Assembly (NCBI RefSeq): GCF_014195505.1
Contig: NZ_JACIBV010000001.1
Location: 1,426,001 to 1,490,000, forward strand
DNA: 64,000 nt
Direction of reading: 5' to 3'
Source of the DNA: Nonomuraea dietziae
GTDB lineage: Bacteria; Actinomycetota; Actinomycetes; Streptosporangiales; Streptosporangiaceae
Shown here: positions 26,561 to 35,561 of the stretch, in pieces
Layout of the letters: every line of letters begins with the position of its first letter
Position numbering within the stretch: position 1 is the stretch's first letter
Position numbers and translations under genes: made by a program
The notes under the pieces: model-generated
What the model saw: the letters and a program-made list of their open reading frames with translations, nothing else
Databases searched by the model: none
What the model was told of the DNA's origin: nothing

Positions 26561-27090
26561 GGCCACCTCACTGAACCCTGTCGAGGACGAAGAGCAGGGA
26601 CGCACGCGGCGCGGAGCCGGTGCGTGAGCGAAACGAACGCCGTGCGCACAGCGTGAACGGCGGGCTACGCCGCCGTTTACCTACCAAGTGGTAAGAATGG
26701 CTCCGGGAGTGCCTCACGTCAAGATCTCCGGACCGGCCGGCTGCGGAGAGTGCGGGGGGCGAAAGGAAGCGGGCGTCGCCACCCGGGTCGACGATCAGTG
26801 ACGTCAACGCCTCAAACGTCCGGCAAAATCTCAGGGGTTTCCAGGGCAGCGCGGTGCCCTGTCCTCAAAAACCCGACCATATTGGCGGCACCTGCGGCCG
26901 TCCTCCTGCTAAAGTCCCCCGATTTTCAGCTCAGAGGGGGTCTCCTCGACGGCCTCACCGGCCGTTTCCGCGACGTTGACACGTGGTCAAGGCCGGAGGT
27001 TACCTGGGGTTGACAGCCCAGATCGCCGTGGACCGGCGACGGGTCGCGGTGCTGCCGGGAAACGAGGCTTGATCTCCGGTGGGGGTGCCT
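26561..27090. other. Intergenic region with two inverted repeats
   Basis: A divergent region between the SGNH hydrolase and the fmdB-like gene. It holds TACCA-ag-TGGTA at 26682-26693 and TTGAC-acgtg-GTCAA at 26976-26990. I see no coding sequence. Confidence 0.5.
26976..26990. promoter_or_regulatory. Candidate operator upstream of the formamide genes
   Basis: TTGAC-acgtg-GTCAA lies 100 nt before the FmdB-like start. It is a plausible regulator site by position only. Confidence 0.3.
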
Positions 27091-27366
27091 ATGGCAACCT
27101 ACGAGTACCGTTGCGCCGATTGCGGGCGGTTCGAGGTGCACCTGCCGATCGGCAGTGCTCCGACGGTCTGCGACTGCCCCGAGTGCCACCGCGCGGCCCG
27201 TCGTGTCTTCTCCTCGCCCCATCTGACCAGGGTGCCCTCGACGCTGTCTGCCGCGCTCAGCCGGGAGGAGCAGAGCCAGGAAGCCCCCGAGGTCGTCACG
27301 AGCCTGCCTCCCAGGCAGCGCCGGCGGCCGCCGCATCCGGCGGTGTCACGCCTGCCCCGCCCTTGA
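27091..27366 (+). CDS. FmdB-family zinc-ribbon protein
   Basis: 91 residues. The N-terminus ATYEYRCADCGRFEVHLPIG, followed by DCPECHRAARRVFSSP, gives two CxxC pairs for one zinc, the FmdB/CxxC-SSSS family. Homologues sit in formamidase and acetamidase operons and are thought to be regulatory. The C-terminus is Arg/Pro-rich. It is upstream of amiS-like and formamidase genes on the same strand. Confidence 0.85.
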   Translation: MATYEYRCADCGRFEVHLPIGSAPTVCDCPECHRAARRVFSSPHLTRVPSTLSAALSREEQSQEAPEVVTSLPPRQRRRPPHPAVSRLPRP

Positions 27367-27511
27367 TCAACACAACAGTGTGTCCACGTGTGCTCGGACC
27401 AGCCGCGCACGGAGATCCGCAGAATCTGGACGCCGCCTCGGATGGACGAGCCCGTGGACGATGCCGCCAATAGGAAACCACCCATCACAGGCACTAGGAG
27501 GCGCGTCGCTG

Positions 27512-28177
27512 ATGGGAGCTGTCGGACTGCTTTACGTCGGCGCGGTGCTCTTCCTCAACGGGATGATGCTCCTGGGGAAGGTCGAACCACGCGCGACGGC
27601 TATCTTCAATCTCTTCGTCGGAGCCCTGCAGGTGGTCACGCCCACCGTGCTGATCATCGCCAATCTGAGCAGGCCCGCCGAGATCCTCGGCGCGTCGGGC
27701 ATCTACCTCTTCGGCTTCACCTACCTTTACGTCGGGATCAATCTGCTCGGCGGTTTCGACTCCACGGGAGTTGGCTACTTCTCCCTGTTCGTGGCCGTCA
27801 TGGCGCTCGGATACGCGTACGCGAACTTCCAGATTCTCGGCGACCCCGCGTTCGGCGTCATCTGGCTCTACTGGTCCTTCCTGTGGTTCCTCTTCTTCGT
27901 GTTGCTGGGCTTGAAACACGAACAGATCACCAGGTACACGGGCTGGGTCACCGCGATCCAGGGATGGGTCACGGCGGCGATCCCGGCGTTCATGATCCTG
28001 ACCGGCTACTGGCGGAACACCAACCTCATCGCGGTCATCCTCGCCGTGTTCGGCCTGGTGGTGTTCATCGGGCTGTGGCCGTTGACACGAGGACGGGAAC
28101 CCGCGGCAGCGGCACCGAGCCCGGGTGACGAGGCGGTGGGTGCCCGGGAGCACAGGCACCGCCCCCGCTGGACCTGA
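27512..28177 (+). CDS. AmiS/UreI-family amide or urea channel
   Basis: 221 residues from ATG 27512, fixed by AGGAGG 9 nt upstream. Six to seven hydrophobic helices are seen, beginning GAVGLLYVGAVLFLNGMMLLG; segments such as TYLYVGINLL and IWLYWSFLWFLFF match the AmiS/UreI family. It should admit short-chain amides or urea. It lies directly before the formamidase gene. The C-terminal tail is polar and Arg-rich. Confidence 0.9.
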   Translation: MGAVGLLYVGAVLFLNGMMLLGKVEPRATAIFNLFVGALQVVTPTVLIIANLSRPAEILGASGIYLFGFTYLYVGINLLGGFDSTGVGYFSLFVAVMALGYAYANFQILGDPAFGVIWLYWSFLWFLFFVLLGLKHEQITRYTGWVTAIQGWVTAAIPAFMILTGYWRNTNLIAVILAVFGLVVFIGLWPLTRGREPAAAAPSPGDEAVGAREHRHRPRWT

Positions 28178-28261
28178 CACGGAGACCCGAAGAGCTGGAG
28201 AGGCGGTGATGCGACGCGGTCATGCCTGAGATTCAGCACGCATCCACGAAGGACATTCATC

Positions 28262-29509
28262 ATGCCGAACGTCGTATTCAGCATCGATCAGTCAATGTCG
28301 ATGCGAGATCAGAAAATACCAGGGCATAACCGATGGCACCCAGACATTCCTGTGGCCGACATGGTGCGCCCTGGGGACGAGTTCCGGGTCGAATGCAGGG
28401 AATGGACCGACGCCCAGATCGGCAACAACGACTCCGCGAACGACGTACGGGACGTCGACCTCAGTGTCGCGCACGTCCTGAGCGGGCCCATCGGTGTGGA
28501 CGGAGCCGAGCCTGGCGACCTCCTGGTCGTCGACATCCTTGATCTCGGTCCTGTTCCACAGCAGGTCGGCGGAGCGCCAGGCCAGGGGTGGGGGTACACC
28601 GGCGTGTTCGCCAAGGCCAACGGCGGTGGATTCCTGACCGACTACTTCCCTGACGCCTACAAGGCGATCTGGGACTTCCACGGCCAGGTCGCCACGTCCC
28701 GCCACCTGCCGGGCGTGCGCTACACCGGCATCACCCACCCCGGGCTGTTCGGCACCGCGCCGTCAGCGGACCTGCTCGCGACCTGGAACCGCAGGGAGCA
28801 GGCTCTCATCGACACGGATCCGCAGAGGGTGCCGCCGCTCGGCCTGCCACCGCTGGCCGAGAACGTCATCTCCGGCACCGCAAGCGGCGAGGTGGCGCAG
28901 CGGATCGCCGCCGAGGGAGCCCGCACGGTTCCCGCGCGGGAGAACGGCGGCAACCACGACATCAAGAACTTCACCCGAGGAGCCAGGGTCTTCTACCCGG
29001 TTCACGTGAAGGACGCCAAGCTTTCCGGAGGTGACCTGCACTTCAGCCAGGGTGACGGAGAGATCACCTTCTGCGGCGCGATCGAGATGGGCGGTTTCAT
29101 CGACTTCCACGTCGACCTCATCAAGGGCGGCATGGAGAAGTACGGTGTCACCACCAACCCGATCTTCATGCCAGGCAACGTCGAGCCGCGTTACTCCGAG
29201 TTCCTCTCCTTCATCGGGATCTCGGTCGACCCCGACACCGACACCAACTACTACCTCGACGCGACGGTGGCCTACCGCAGGGCCTGCCTCAACGCCGTCG
29301 AGTACCTCAAGAAGTGGGGCTACACCGGCGAACAGGCCTACCTGCTCCTCGGCTCGGCCCCGATCGAAGGGCGTGTCAGCGGGATCGTCGACATCCCCAA
29401 CGCATGCTGCTCGCTCTACCTGCCCACCGCGATCTTCGACTTCGACGTACGGCCGACCATGGAGGGGCCGGTCAAGAAGGAGCGCGGGCAGTGCGCGGTG
29501 ACGAGCTGA
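28262..29509 (+). CDS. fmdA: Formamidase (acetamidase/formamidase family)
   Basis: 415 residues, the usual FmdA length. Blocks such as MRDQKIPGHNRWHPDIPVAD, GNNDSANDVRDVDLSVAHVL, ENGGNHDIKN, HFSQGDGEITFCGAIEMGG and NACCSLYLPTAIFDFDVRP are diagnostic of the family. It hydrolyses formamide to formate and ammonia. With the AmiS/UreI-like channel and the FmdB-like zinc ribbon it makes a formamide-use set. The formate produced could feed the formate dehydrogenase encoded 7 kb away, which is inference. Confidence 0.93.
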   Translation: MPNVVFSIDQSMSMRDQKIPGHNRWHPDIPVADMVRPGDEFRVECREWTDAQIGNNDSANDVRDVDLSVAHVLSGPIGVDGAEPGDLLVVDILDLGPVPQQVGGAPGQGWGYTGVFAKANGGGFLTDYFPDAYKAIWDFHGQVATSRHLPGVRYTGITHPGLFGTAPSADLLATWNRREQALIDTDPQRVPPLGLPPLAENVISGTASGEVAQRIAAEGARTVPARENGGNHDIKNFTRGARVFYPVHVKDAKLSGGDLHFSQGDGEITFCGAIEMGGFIDFHVDLIKGGMEKYGVTTNPIFMPGNVEPRYSEFLSFIGISVDPDTDTNYYLDATVAYRRACLNAVEYLKKWGYTGEQAYLLLGSAPIEGRVSGIVDIPNACCSLYLPTAIFDFDVRPTMEGPVKKERGQCAVTS

Positions 29510-29822
29510 TCGCCGCCGCACGACGGACCCGGTCACCGTGCCCGAAGCGGTGGCCGGGCTCGCCTGCTTAAAATCTCGGCCTGTTTCTCGTCAAGGTTCT
29601 CCGTACGCCGCGATCGTGGTGTCGCGACGTGCGCCCCTCTCGCCACGGGCGAAGCGGGCCGTCAAGCGTGCCGCCGCGCCTTCGCCTACGGTCAAGAACA
29701 AGACACCGAGTACGAAAAAGGCGCAAAACTTCGGTTACCCTTCGCGTATCTGTAAAACCCGCCATGCCCCCTGGGCAACTCCCGAACAGGTGCGCGAGCC
29801 TGCCACTTCGAAGGGTTGATCG
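29510..29822. other. Intergenic region, nothing recognised
   Basis: 313 bases between the formamidase gene and a small hypothetical gene. Open frames here are short and unlike any family I know, and no clear hairpin is seen. Confidence 0.4.
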
Positions 29823-30251
29823 ATGACAAACGACGCCGTGTGGGTCCGAAACGTGACGGGCATCCAACTGCACCACACCACGGACCTCCAGGACGCCAGC
29901 CGATTCCTCGGCAATGCGGTGATGGCGCTGCGGGCCGCGCACGTACGAACCGGCGACGACCGGTACTCCGACCTCGCCGCCCAGCTCAAGGCCATGGTGG
30001 CGGAGACGCGGACGTTGGAGACCCAGGCCAGGGCGCGCATGCACGGTCTCCACTCCGAGGACCCTGACCAGTTCGTCCGCTGCCGTGAAGGCGAAGAGCC
30101 GTGGCCCGACGAGATCCAGGCGGGTTTCGTTCCACGCCACACCTGCAACGACCGGTGCCTGTATCACGACCACGACGTCCTCGACGCCATCATGCAGTGC
30201 ATCTGCGGGCGTCCCCCGTGCCGGGCGTGCGCCATCGCCGGTACACCGTGA
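29823..30251 (+). CDS. Hypothetical protein with a Cys/His-rich C-terminus
   Basis: 142 residues. The middle is mostly helical (ASRFLGNAVMALRAAHVR, LAAQLKAMVAETRTLETQAR). The last 40 residues carry HTCNDRCLYHDHD and CICGRPPCRACA: six cysteines and three histidines that could bind zinc. I know no family for it. Codon use and the GAAGG-like site upstream support a real gene, and it ends convergently with selB. Confidence 0.6.
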   Translation: MTNDAVWVRNVTGIQLHHTTDLQDASRFLGNAVMALRAAHVRTGDDRYSDLAAQLKAMVAETRTLETQARARMHGLHSEDPDQFVRCREGEEPWPDEIQAGFVPRHTCNDRCLYHDHDVLDAIMQCICGRPPCRACAIAGTP

Positions 30252-30301
30252 GGTGAACCGGCGCCGGGCGTCCCCGTCCGGGGCTCCGAGCAGGTGATCG
30301 G

Positions 30302-30314
30302 CCGGAGGCTCCGG
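30302..30314. terminator. Short hairpin after selB
   Basis: CCGGAG-G-CTCCGG lies directly against the selB stop. It could end transcription of either convergent gene; the stem is only 6 bp. Confidence 0.4.
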
Positions 30315-32138
30315 TCAACGGCAGCGGCGGTGGACCTCGTCCACCCGCTCGGTGATCCCGCTCCGATCGAGGTGTTCCAGCAGCGGCACCGCGACCCTCC
30401 TGCTGGTGTCGAGGGCGCGCCTTGCCTCGCTGACGGTGAAGGGCTGCGGCAGCCGCCTCAGCAGCTCCGCCGCCCTGGCGTCCGCGCCGGGCAGCAGCAC
30501 GACGCCTTCGGCCACGCGCAGCAGGCTCCCCGCCCGTACGGCCGCCGCCACCTCCCGGACGCCCAGCCCCAGCTGGGTCAGCCGCCAGGCCTCCGGCGCC
30601 TGGAAGGGATGGGCGGACAGCTCCGCCCTCAGCCGCTCGACAGCCCTGGCCACCGGCGTGGGCAGCCCGGAAGGCCGGGTGAGGATCCGGCCCTCGGCGA
30701 CCGTGAACGGCGGCCGTACCAGCGCGGCGACCAGCCTCCGGTCGGGCAGGGCGAGCTCGTGCCTGGCCGCTTCGAGCGGCATGCCGGGATCCAGCGGGTG
30801 CTCGGCCGCGTACCGCAGGGCCACCTCGGTCAGTCGCCTGGCCAGCTCCTCCCAATGCTCAGGGCTGGCGTACCAGTCGTCGCAGACCGGGCGGCGACCG
30901 CCCAGCTCCCCCACCATGGCGATCAGGTCGGCCGCTCGCAGCAGCCGATGGAGGCGCAGGGCGGAGGCCGCGTCCGGCGTGGCCGGCTCCAGCCTCGCGG
31001 CGCGCGCCCGCGCCGCGCCCCTGCGGCCGAGCGCCGGCGGGCGCACGTCGAGCACGCTGGCCCCTGCCAGCACCCGCACCTCGCTCCGGTCGCGGCCAGG
31101 GTCGCGCAGCAGCAGCACGTCTCCGAGGTGGAGCGGGAGCGGGGCGGCCAGGCGCAGCCGCACGATGCCGGCGCCGAGCGGCCGGACCTCGCACGCCACC
31201 GCCGCCGACCCGATGTGCGCGGTGAGCCGCCCGGGCAGGCGCCGCTCCTCGCCGCCGTCGCTCCGCTCGCCAGGGCCGCGGCCGGAGTCCCGGAGCGCCC
31301 CGACAGGTGAGATCCGGACGTCGACCAGGTCGGTGGAGGTCCATCTGCCAGGTGTGACCAGGGCCAGGCCGCGTTCGGGAAAGCTGCGGCCCCGCAGGTT
31401 CACCGCGACCCTGGCGACGCCGGTCACCGCGGGCAGTGGCTCCTTGAGGGACTCCAGCGCCCGCACCCGTACCGGCTCGCCGCCGAGCGATAGCTCGTCA
31501 CCCACCGAGATCGTGCCCTCGGGCAGGGTTCCGGTCACGACCGTGCCGCTGCCCGTCACGGTGAACACCCTGTCGATCCACAGCCGGACCGGCGCCTCGG
31601 GATCGGGCGCGGGCAGCCCTGCGACCAGCCGGTCCAGCGCCTCCCTCAGCTCGCCGAGCCCCTGGCCGGTACGCCCGCTCACTCCCACCGCCTCGACGCC
31701 GCCCGCCCCGGCCGCCTCCCCCGCTCCACCCAGCCCGGCGGCGGCCAGGCGGTTCCTTGCCTGCTCGATCGCCGGGGCGGGGTCGGCGAGGTCGGCGCGC
31801 GTCACCGCGAGCAGGCAGTGCCGTACGCCGAGGGCCTCCAGCGCCACCAGGTGCTCCTCGGACTGCGGCATCCAGCCCTCGTCTGCGGCCACCACGAACA
31901 TGACGGCCGGCACGGGGCCCACCCCGGCCAGCATCGTGGCGAGAAACCGCTCGTGGCCGGGAACGTCCACGAAGGCGAGGCGCCGCCCCGAGGGCGAAGT
32001 CGTCCAGGCGTAGCCCAGCTCGATCGTCAGCCCCCGCCGCCGCTCCTCCTCCAGCCGGTCGGGCTCCATCCCGGTGAGCGCCCGCACCAGCGTGGACTTG
32101 CCGTGATCGACGTGACCCGCCGTGGCGACGACGTGCAT
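30315..32138 (-). CDS. selB: Selenocysteine-specific elongation factor SelB
   Basis: 607 residues. The EF-Tu-like GTPase domain shows G1 AGHVDHGKSTL, G3 DVPGHERF and G4 TRAD. Domains II and III follow (TGSGTVVTGTLPEGTISVGD), and the C-terminal about 250 residues contain the winged-helix repeats that bind SECIS RNA. It replaces EF-Tu for Sec-tRNA and recognises the SECIS hairpin. The ATG overlaps the selA stop by 1 nt. G4 reads TRAD rather than NKxD, as is common for SelB. Confidence 0.95.
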   Translation of the reverse strand: MHVVATAGHVDHGKSTLVRALTGMEPDRLEEERRRGLTIELGYAWTTSPSGRRLAFVDVPGHERFLATMLAGVGPVPAVMFVVAADEGWMPQSEEHLVALEALGVRHCLLAVTRADLADPAPAIEQARNRLAAAGLGGAGEAAGAGGVEAVGVSGRTGQGLGELREALDRLVAGLPAPDPEAPVRLWIDRVFTVTGSGTVVTGTLPEGTISVGDELSLGGEPVRVRALESLKEPLPAVTGVARVAVNLRGRSFPERGLALVTPGRWTSTDLVDVRISPVGALRDSGRGPGERSDGGEERRLPGRLTAHIGSAAVACEVRPLGAGIVRLRLAAPLPLHLGDVLLLRDPGRDRSEVRVLAGASVLDVRPPALGRRGAARARAARLEPATPDAASALRLHRLLRAADLIAMVGELGGRRPVCDDWYASPEHWEELARRLTEVALRYAAEHPLDPGMPLEAARHELALPDRRLVAALVRPPFTVAEGRILTRPSGLPTPVARAVERLRAELSAHPFQAPEAWRLTQLGLGVREVAAAVRAGSLLRVAEGVVLLPGADARAAELLRRLPQPFTVSEARRALDTSRRVAVPLLEHLDRSGITERVDEVHRRCR

Positions 32139-33427
32139 CAGCCGCTCGCCTCGAGGATCGCGCGGGCCACATCGCCGTCCCGGTCGCCGGGAACGGTGCG
32201 CAGGTCGAGCAGCAGCCGCCCGCCCTCGATCCGGCCGACGACCGGTGGCTCGCCGGTTCGCAGCGCTACGGCGAGCCGCTCGGGCAGGCTCACGGCGGCG
32301 CTCGGCAGCCTGACGCCGGGCGCTCCCCCGCCCCCCACGGCGGCCTCGCTCGGCACGGCTCGCGCGTCGACTCCCGCACCGGCCAGCGCGCCGGCGAGCG
32401 CCGCGGCCCGGTCGCCGAGCGCCGCCGGATCGGCGTACAACGCCTGTCGGACAGGGACGGCGGGGCCCCTGAGAGTGGCCTCCAGCGCCGCCAGCGTCAG
32501 CTTGTCGACGCGCAGCGCGCGGGCGAGCGGATGCCGTCTGCACCGTTCGACCAGGTCACGGCGGCCGAGGAGGAGCCCCGCCTGCGGACCGCCGAGCAGC
32601 TTGTCGCCGCTGGCGGTCACGAGATCCGCCCCGGCCTCGAGCACGGTCGTCGCGTCCGGCTCGGCGGGCAGCAGCGGCTCGCGGGTGAGCAGGCCGGAGC
32701 CGATGTCGGCCACGACGGGCACGCCGAGCGCGGTCAGCTCCGACACCTCGGCGGAGCCGGTGAAACCCTCGATCAGGAAGTTCGACGGGTGCACCTTGAG
32801 CACGCATCCGGTCTCCGGTCCCACGGCCGCCGCGTAGTCGCGGTAGGAGGTGCGGTTGGTGGTGCCCACTTCGCGCAGCCGCGCCCCTGTGGAGACGAGC
32901 AGGTCGGGGATGCGGAACCCGTCGCCGATCTCCACCAGCTCGCCGCGGCTGATCACGATCTCCCGGCCCGCGGCGAGCACGGTGGCCGCCAGGACGAGCG
33001 CGGCGGCGTTGTTGTTGACGACGTGCACGTCCTCGGCGGCCGGCACGGCGCGCGTGAGCGCGTCCAGCGCGCCCCGCCCGCGACGGGCCCTGGCGCCGGT
33101 CTGCAGGTCGAACTCCACGTCGGCGGCGCCGGCCGCGGCCGCCATCGACTCGACCGCCGCGGGCGACAGCGGCGCCCTGCCGAGGTTGGTGTGGATCAGC
33201 ACGCCGGTCGCGTTGATCACCGCGCGCAGGCTCGCGGTTTGTGACGGGAGCGCCGCCACGGCCGCGTCCGCGACCTGCTCGGGGCCGATCTCGCCGAGTC
33301 GCGCGCGCTGCTGGGCCCGCGCCACCGCGTCCTTGACGACCGACCTGCCCAGCCGCCCGCCCGCCGCGACCAGCCGCGGGTCGGCGAGCACGGCGTCGGT
33401 ACGTGGCACGTGCCTTCGTGGATCCAC
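32138..33427 (-). CDS. selA: L-seryl-tRNA(Sec) selenium transferase SelA
   Basis: 429 residues from GTG 33427 (DPRRHVPRTDAVLADPRLVA). The PLP-dependent fold shows the Schiff-base lysine in TASGDKLLGGPQAGLLLG, the NATGVLIHTNLGRAPLS block and VNNNAAALVL. It converts Ser-tRNA(Sec) to Sec-tRNA(Sec) with selenophosphate from SelD. It lies between tRNA-Sec and selB in one minus-strand unit. The GTG is preceded only by a weak GAAGAG. Confidence 0.95.
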   Translation of the reverse strand: MDPRRHVPRTDAVLADPRLVAAGGRLGRSVVKDAVARAQQRARLGEIGPEQVADAAVAALPSQTASLRAVINATGVLIHTNLGRAPLSPAAVESMAAAAGAADVEFDLQTGARARRGRGALDALTRAVPAAEDVHVVNNNAAALVLAATVLAAGREIVISRGELVEIGDGFRIPDLLVSTGARLREVGTTNRTSYRDYAAAVGPETGCVLKVHPSNFLIEGFTGSAEVSELTALGVPVVADIGSGLLTREPLLPAEPDATTVLEAGADLVTASGDKLLGGPQAGLLLGRRDLVERCRRHPLARALRVDKLTLAALEATLRGPAVPVRQALYADPAALGDRAAALAGALAGAGVDARAVPSEAAVGGGGAPGVRLPSAAVSLPERLAVALRTGEPPVVGRIEGGRLLLDLRTVPGDRDGDVARAILEASG

Positions 33428-33442
33428 TCTTCGAAAATAGAG

Positions 33443-33535
33443 CGGAGGCGGACGGGAATCGAACCCGCCAGGCCGAGGACCTCGGCCTCGTCGGTTTTGA
33501 AGACCGCGGGGGCCACCAGGCGCCCACACGCCTCC
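33443..33535 (-). tRNA. selC: tRNA-Sec (anticodon UCA)
   Basis: Read on the minus strand, the 5' GGAGGCG pairs with 3' CGCCTCC, with discriminator G. The D-stem is long (GGGC...GCCC), the anticodon stem-loop GGTCTTCAAAACC holds UCA, and an extended variable arm is formed by GAGGCCGAG and CTCGGCCT. The T arm is GCGGGTTCGATTCCCGT. The long acceptor/T stack, long D stem and large variable arm are specific for tRNA-Sec. No CCA is encoded. It sits just upstream of selA. Confidence 0.95.
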
Positions 33536-33542
33536 AAGGGAG

Positions 33543-33571
33543 AACATACTCGCAGGTGGGTAGGGGCTGAA
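33543..33571 (-). promoter_or_regulatory. Candidate selC-selA-selB promoter
   Basis: On the minus strand, TTCAGC (33566-33571) and TATGTT (33543-33548) are separated by 17 nt, and TATGTT ends 7 nt before the tRNA 5' end. The -10 is good and the -35 is weak. Confidence 0.4.
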
Positions 33572-33606
33572 GCGGCACACACCGTCGCGATCCACCTGAG
33601 GACGCC

Positions 33607-34626
33607 ATGACATTCAGCACCCGGCAGGGGCAGGGCCCGATCCGGCTGACGCAGTACGCGCACGGGGGCGGCTGCGCCTGCAAGATCCCGCCCGGCGAGC
33701 TGGAGGCCGTCGTGGCGGGGCTGGTCGGCCGGCCCTTGGCCTCCCCCGCCGGCGAGTTGCTCATCGGTCTCGACGACGGGGACGACGCCGCGGTGGTCCG
33801 CGTCGACGGCGGCCGGGCGATCGTGGCCACCGCCGACTTCTTCACGCCCGTGGTGGACGACCCCTACGACTGGGGCCGCATCGCGGGGGCCAATGCCCTG
33901 TCGGACGTCTACGCGGTGGGCGGGGAGCCGCTGGTGGCGGTCAACCTGCTCGGCTGGCCCAGGCAGAGGCTGCCGCTGGAGCTGGCGAAGGAGGTGCTGC
34001 GCGGCGGCCTGGACGCGGCGCGGGCCGCGGGCTGCCACGTCGCGGGGGGCCACAGCGTCGACGACCCGGAGCCGAAGTACGGCATGGCCGTCACCGGCCT
34101 GGCCGATCCCGAGCGGCTGCTGCGCATCGGCGGCGGCAGGCCCGGGCTGCCGATCAGCCTCACCAAGCCGCTGGGCATCGGGGTGCTCAACACCCGGCAC
34201 AAGGCGACCGGCGAGGTGTTCCCGCAGGCGGTCGCCGCGATGACCGCGCTGAACCGCGACGCCTCCAGGGCCGCGCTGGCCGCCGGAGCGGTGTGCGCCA
34301 CGGACGTGACCGGGTTCGGCCTGCTGGGCCACCTCTACAAGCTGGCCAGGGCGAGCGGGGTCACGGCCGTGGTCGACGTGGCGGCCGTGCCGTACCTGGA
34401 AGGGGCCCGTGAGGCGGCGCGCGACGGCCACGTCAGCGGCGGCACCCGACGCAACCTCGACTGGGTGCGTCCCTGCCTCGACCCCGGCGGCTTCGGCGAG
34501 GAGGACCTGCTGCTGCTCGCCGACGCCCAGACCTCCGGCGGCCTCCTGGTGGCAGGCGAGATCCCCGGCGCGCCGGTCATCGGAGAGCTCGTCCCGCTCT
34601 CCGGCTCTCACCTGCGACTGCGCTGA
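33607..34626 (+). CDS. selD: Selenide, water dikinase SelD
   Basis: 339 residues. The active-site segment is GGGCACKIPPG, with Cys23, Cys25 and Lys26; the Cys17/Lys20 pair of the E. coli enzyme corresponds to Cys23/Lys26. ATP-binding blocks include GDDAAVVRVDGG, ANALSDVYAVGGEPL and GGHSVDDPEPKYG, and CATDVTGFGLLGH follows. It makes selenophosphate from selenide and ATP. The catalytic position is an ordinary Cys, not Sec. It is divergent from selC-selA-selB. Confidence 0.95.
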   Translation: MTFSTRQGQGPIRLTQYAHGGGCACKIPPGELEAVVAGLVGRPLASPAGELLIGLDDGDDAAVVRVDGGRAIVATADFFTPVVDDPYDWGRIAGANALSDVYAVGGEPLVAVNLLGWPRQRLPLELAKEVLRGGLDAARAAGCHVAGGHSVDDPEPKYGMAVTGLADPERLLRIGGGRPGLPISLTKPLGIGVLNTRHKATGEVFPQAVAAMTALNRDASRAALAAGAVCATDVTGFGLLGHLYKLARASGVTAVVDVAAVPYLEGAREAARDGHVSGGTRRNLDWVRPCLDPGGFGEEDLLLLADAQTSGGLLVAGEIPGAPVIGELVPLSGSHLRLR

Positions 34627-34643
34627 ACGCCGGAGGCGGAGGG

Positions 34644-35561
34644 TCAGGCGGGTCGCTCGCCGTCGAGGCGCTGTCTCTGGGGCACGACCGTGTACTTCGG
34701 GTCGGCGGCCGAGGCTCGGCCCGCCGCCAGGATGCCGAAGCGGGTGCACAGGGCGCCTGCCGTGAGGGCGAGACCGGACAGCGCGGTGACCGTACGGCTG
34801 CGCCCGGCGACCGCGGCGAGCAGGCCGCCGCCGGCCGTCAGCGCGCGGGCCGAGCGCATCAGGCGGCCCGCCCTCCCCTGCCGGTACGGCTCGGCTGCCT
34901 GCCCCAGCCTGCGCTCCATCACCACGCCCGACACGGTCTCCATGGCGGCCCCGAGCACCGCCACCGCACGGGCGGGCCCCGCCTCCGCACGGGGCGTCGC
35001 CAGCATGCCCAACGCCCCCGCGCTGGCCAGCGCGCTCCCCGCGAACAGGAACGGCAGCTCCCTGTACGCCTCGTGCCAGGCGGGCACGGCGGTGTCAGCG
35101 ACCAGGACGGCGGTGTAGGTGGCGGTCAGCGGCCCTGTCACACCCGTGGCGAGGACCGCCGCGTCACCCACGACGGGCAGGCTCCCGGTCAGCTCGGAGG
35201 AGGCGGCGACCGCCGACAGCCCGCCCTGGGCGGCCAGGATCCATGAGCCGACACTCATCGGCGAGGTCGGTTTGAACACCCGCAGCATGTTGAGGAACCG
35301 TTCGGGCCTGCCCAGCTCGGCGGCGAGGAGGCCGGCGCCGGCGGCCGCCCCGAGCGCCGCCGCGACCCGCGTGGTGCGCGCGAGCCGGTGGTGCCCGGTG
35401 AACCCCGCCACCACGGCCATCATCGACGAAACCCCGGACAGACCTCCCAGGTAGAGATATGTCGGCATGTGGGGTTCGTGCCAGATCGGAGCCTTGATCA
35501 CCGGCCGCCCGTAGTATGAGCGGAACTCGGCCTCCGGCACCATCGACCGCTCCCGCGTCAC
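34644..35561 (-). CDS. NrfD-type membrane subunit of formate dehydrogenase
   Basis: 305 residues with about eight predicted membrane helices. The N-terminal YLYLGGLSGVSSMMA block and LGRPERFLNMLRVFKPTSPM are typical of NrfD/PsrC quinone-reacting subunits. It overlaps the iron-sulfur subunit gene by 4 nt. It probably passes electrons from the dehydrogenase to the quinone pool and anchors the complex. Confidence 0.88.
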   Translation of the reverse strand: MTRERSMVPEAEFRSYYGRPVIKAPIWHEPHMPTYLYLGGLSGVSSMMAVVAGFTGHHRLARTTRVAAALGAAAGAGLLAAELGRPERFLNMLRVFKPTSPMSVGSWILAAQGGLSAVAASSELTGSLPVVGDAAVLATGVTGPLTATYTAVLVADTAVPAWHEAYRELPFLFAGSALASAGALGMLATPRAEAGPARAVAVLGAAMETVSGVVMERRLGQAAEPYRQGRAGRLMRSARALTAGGGLLAAVAGRSRTVTALSGLALTAGALCTRFGILAAGRASAADPKYTVVPQRQRLDGERPA

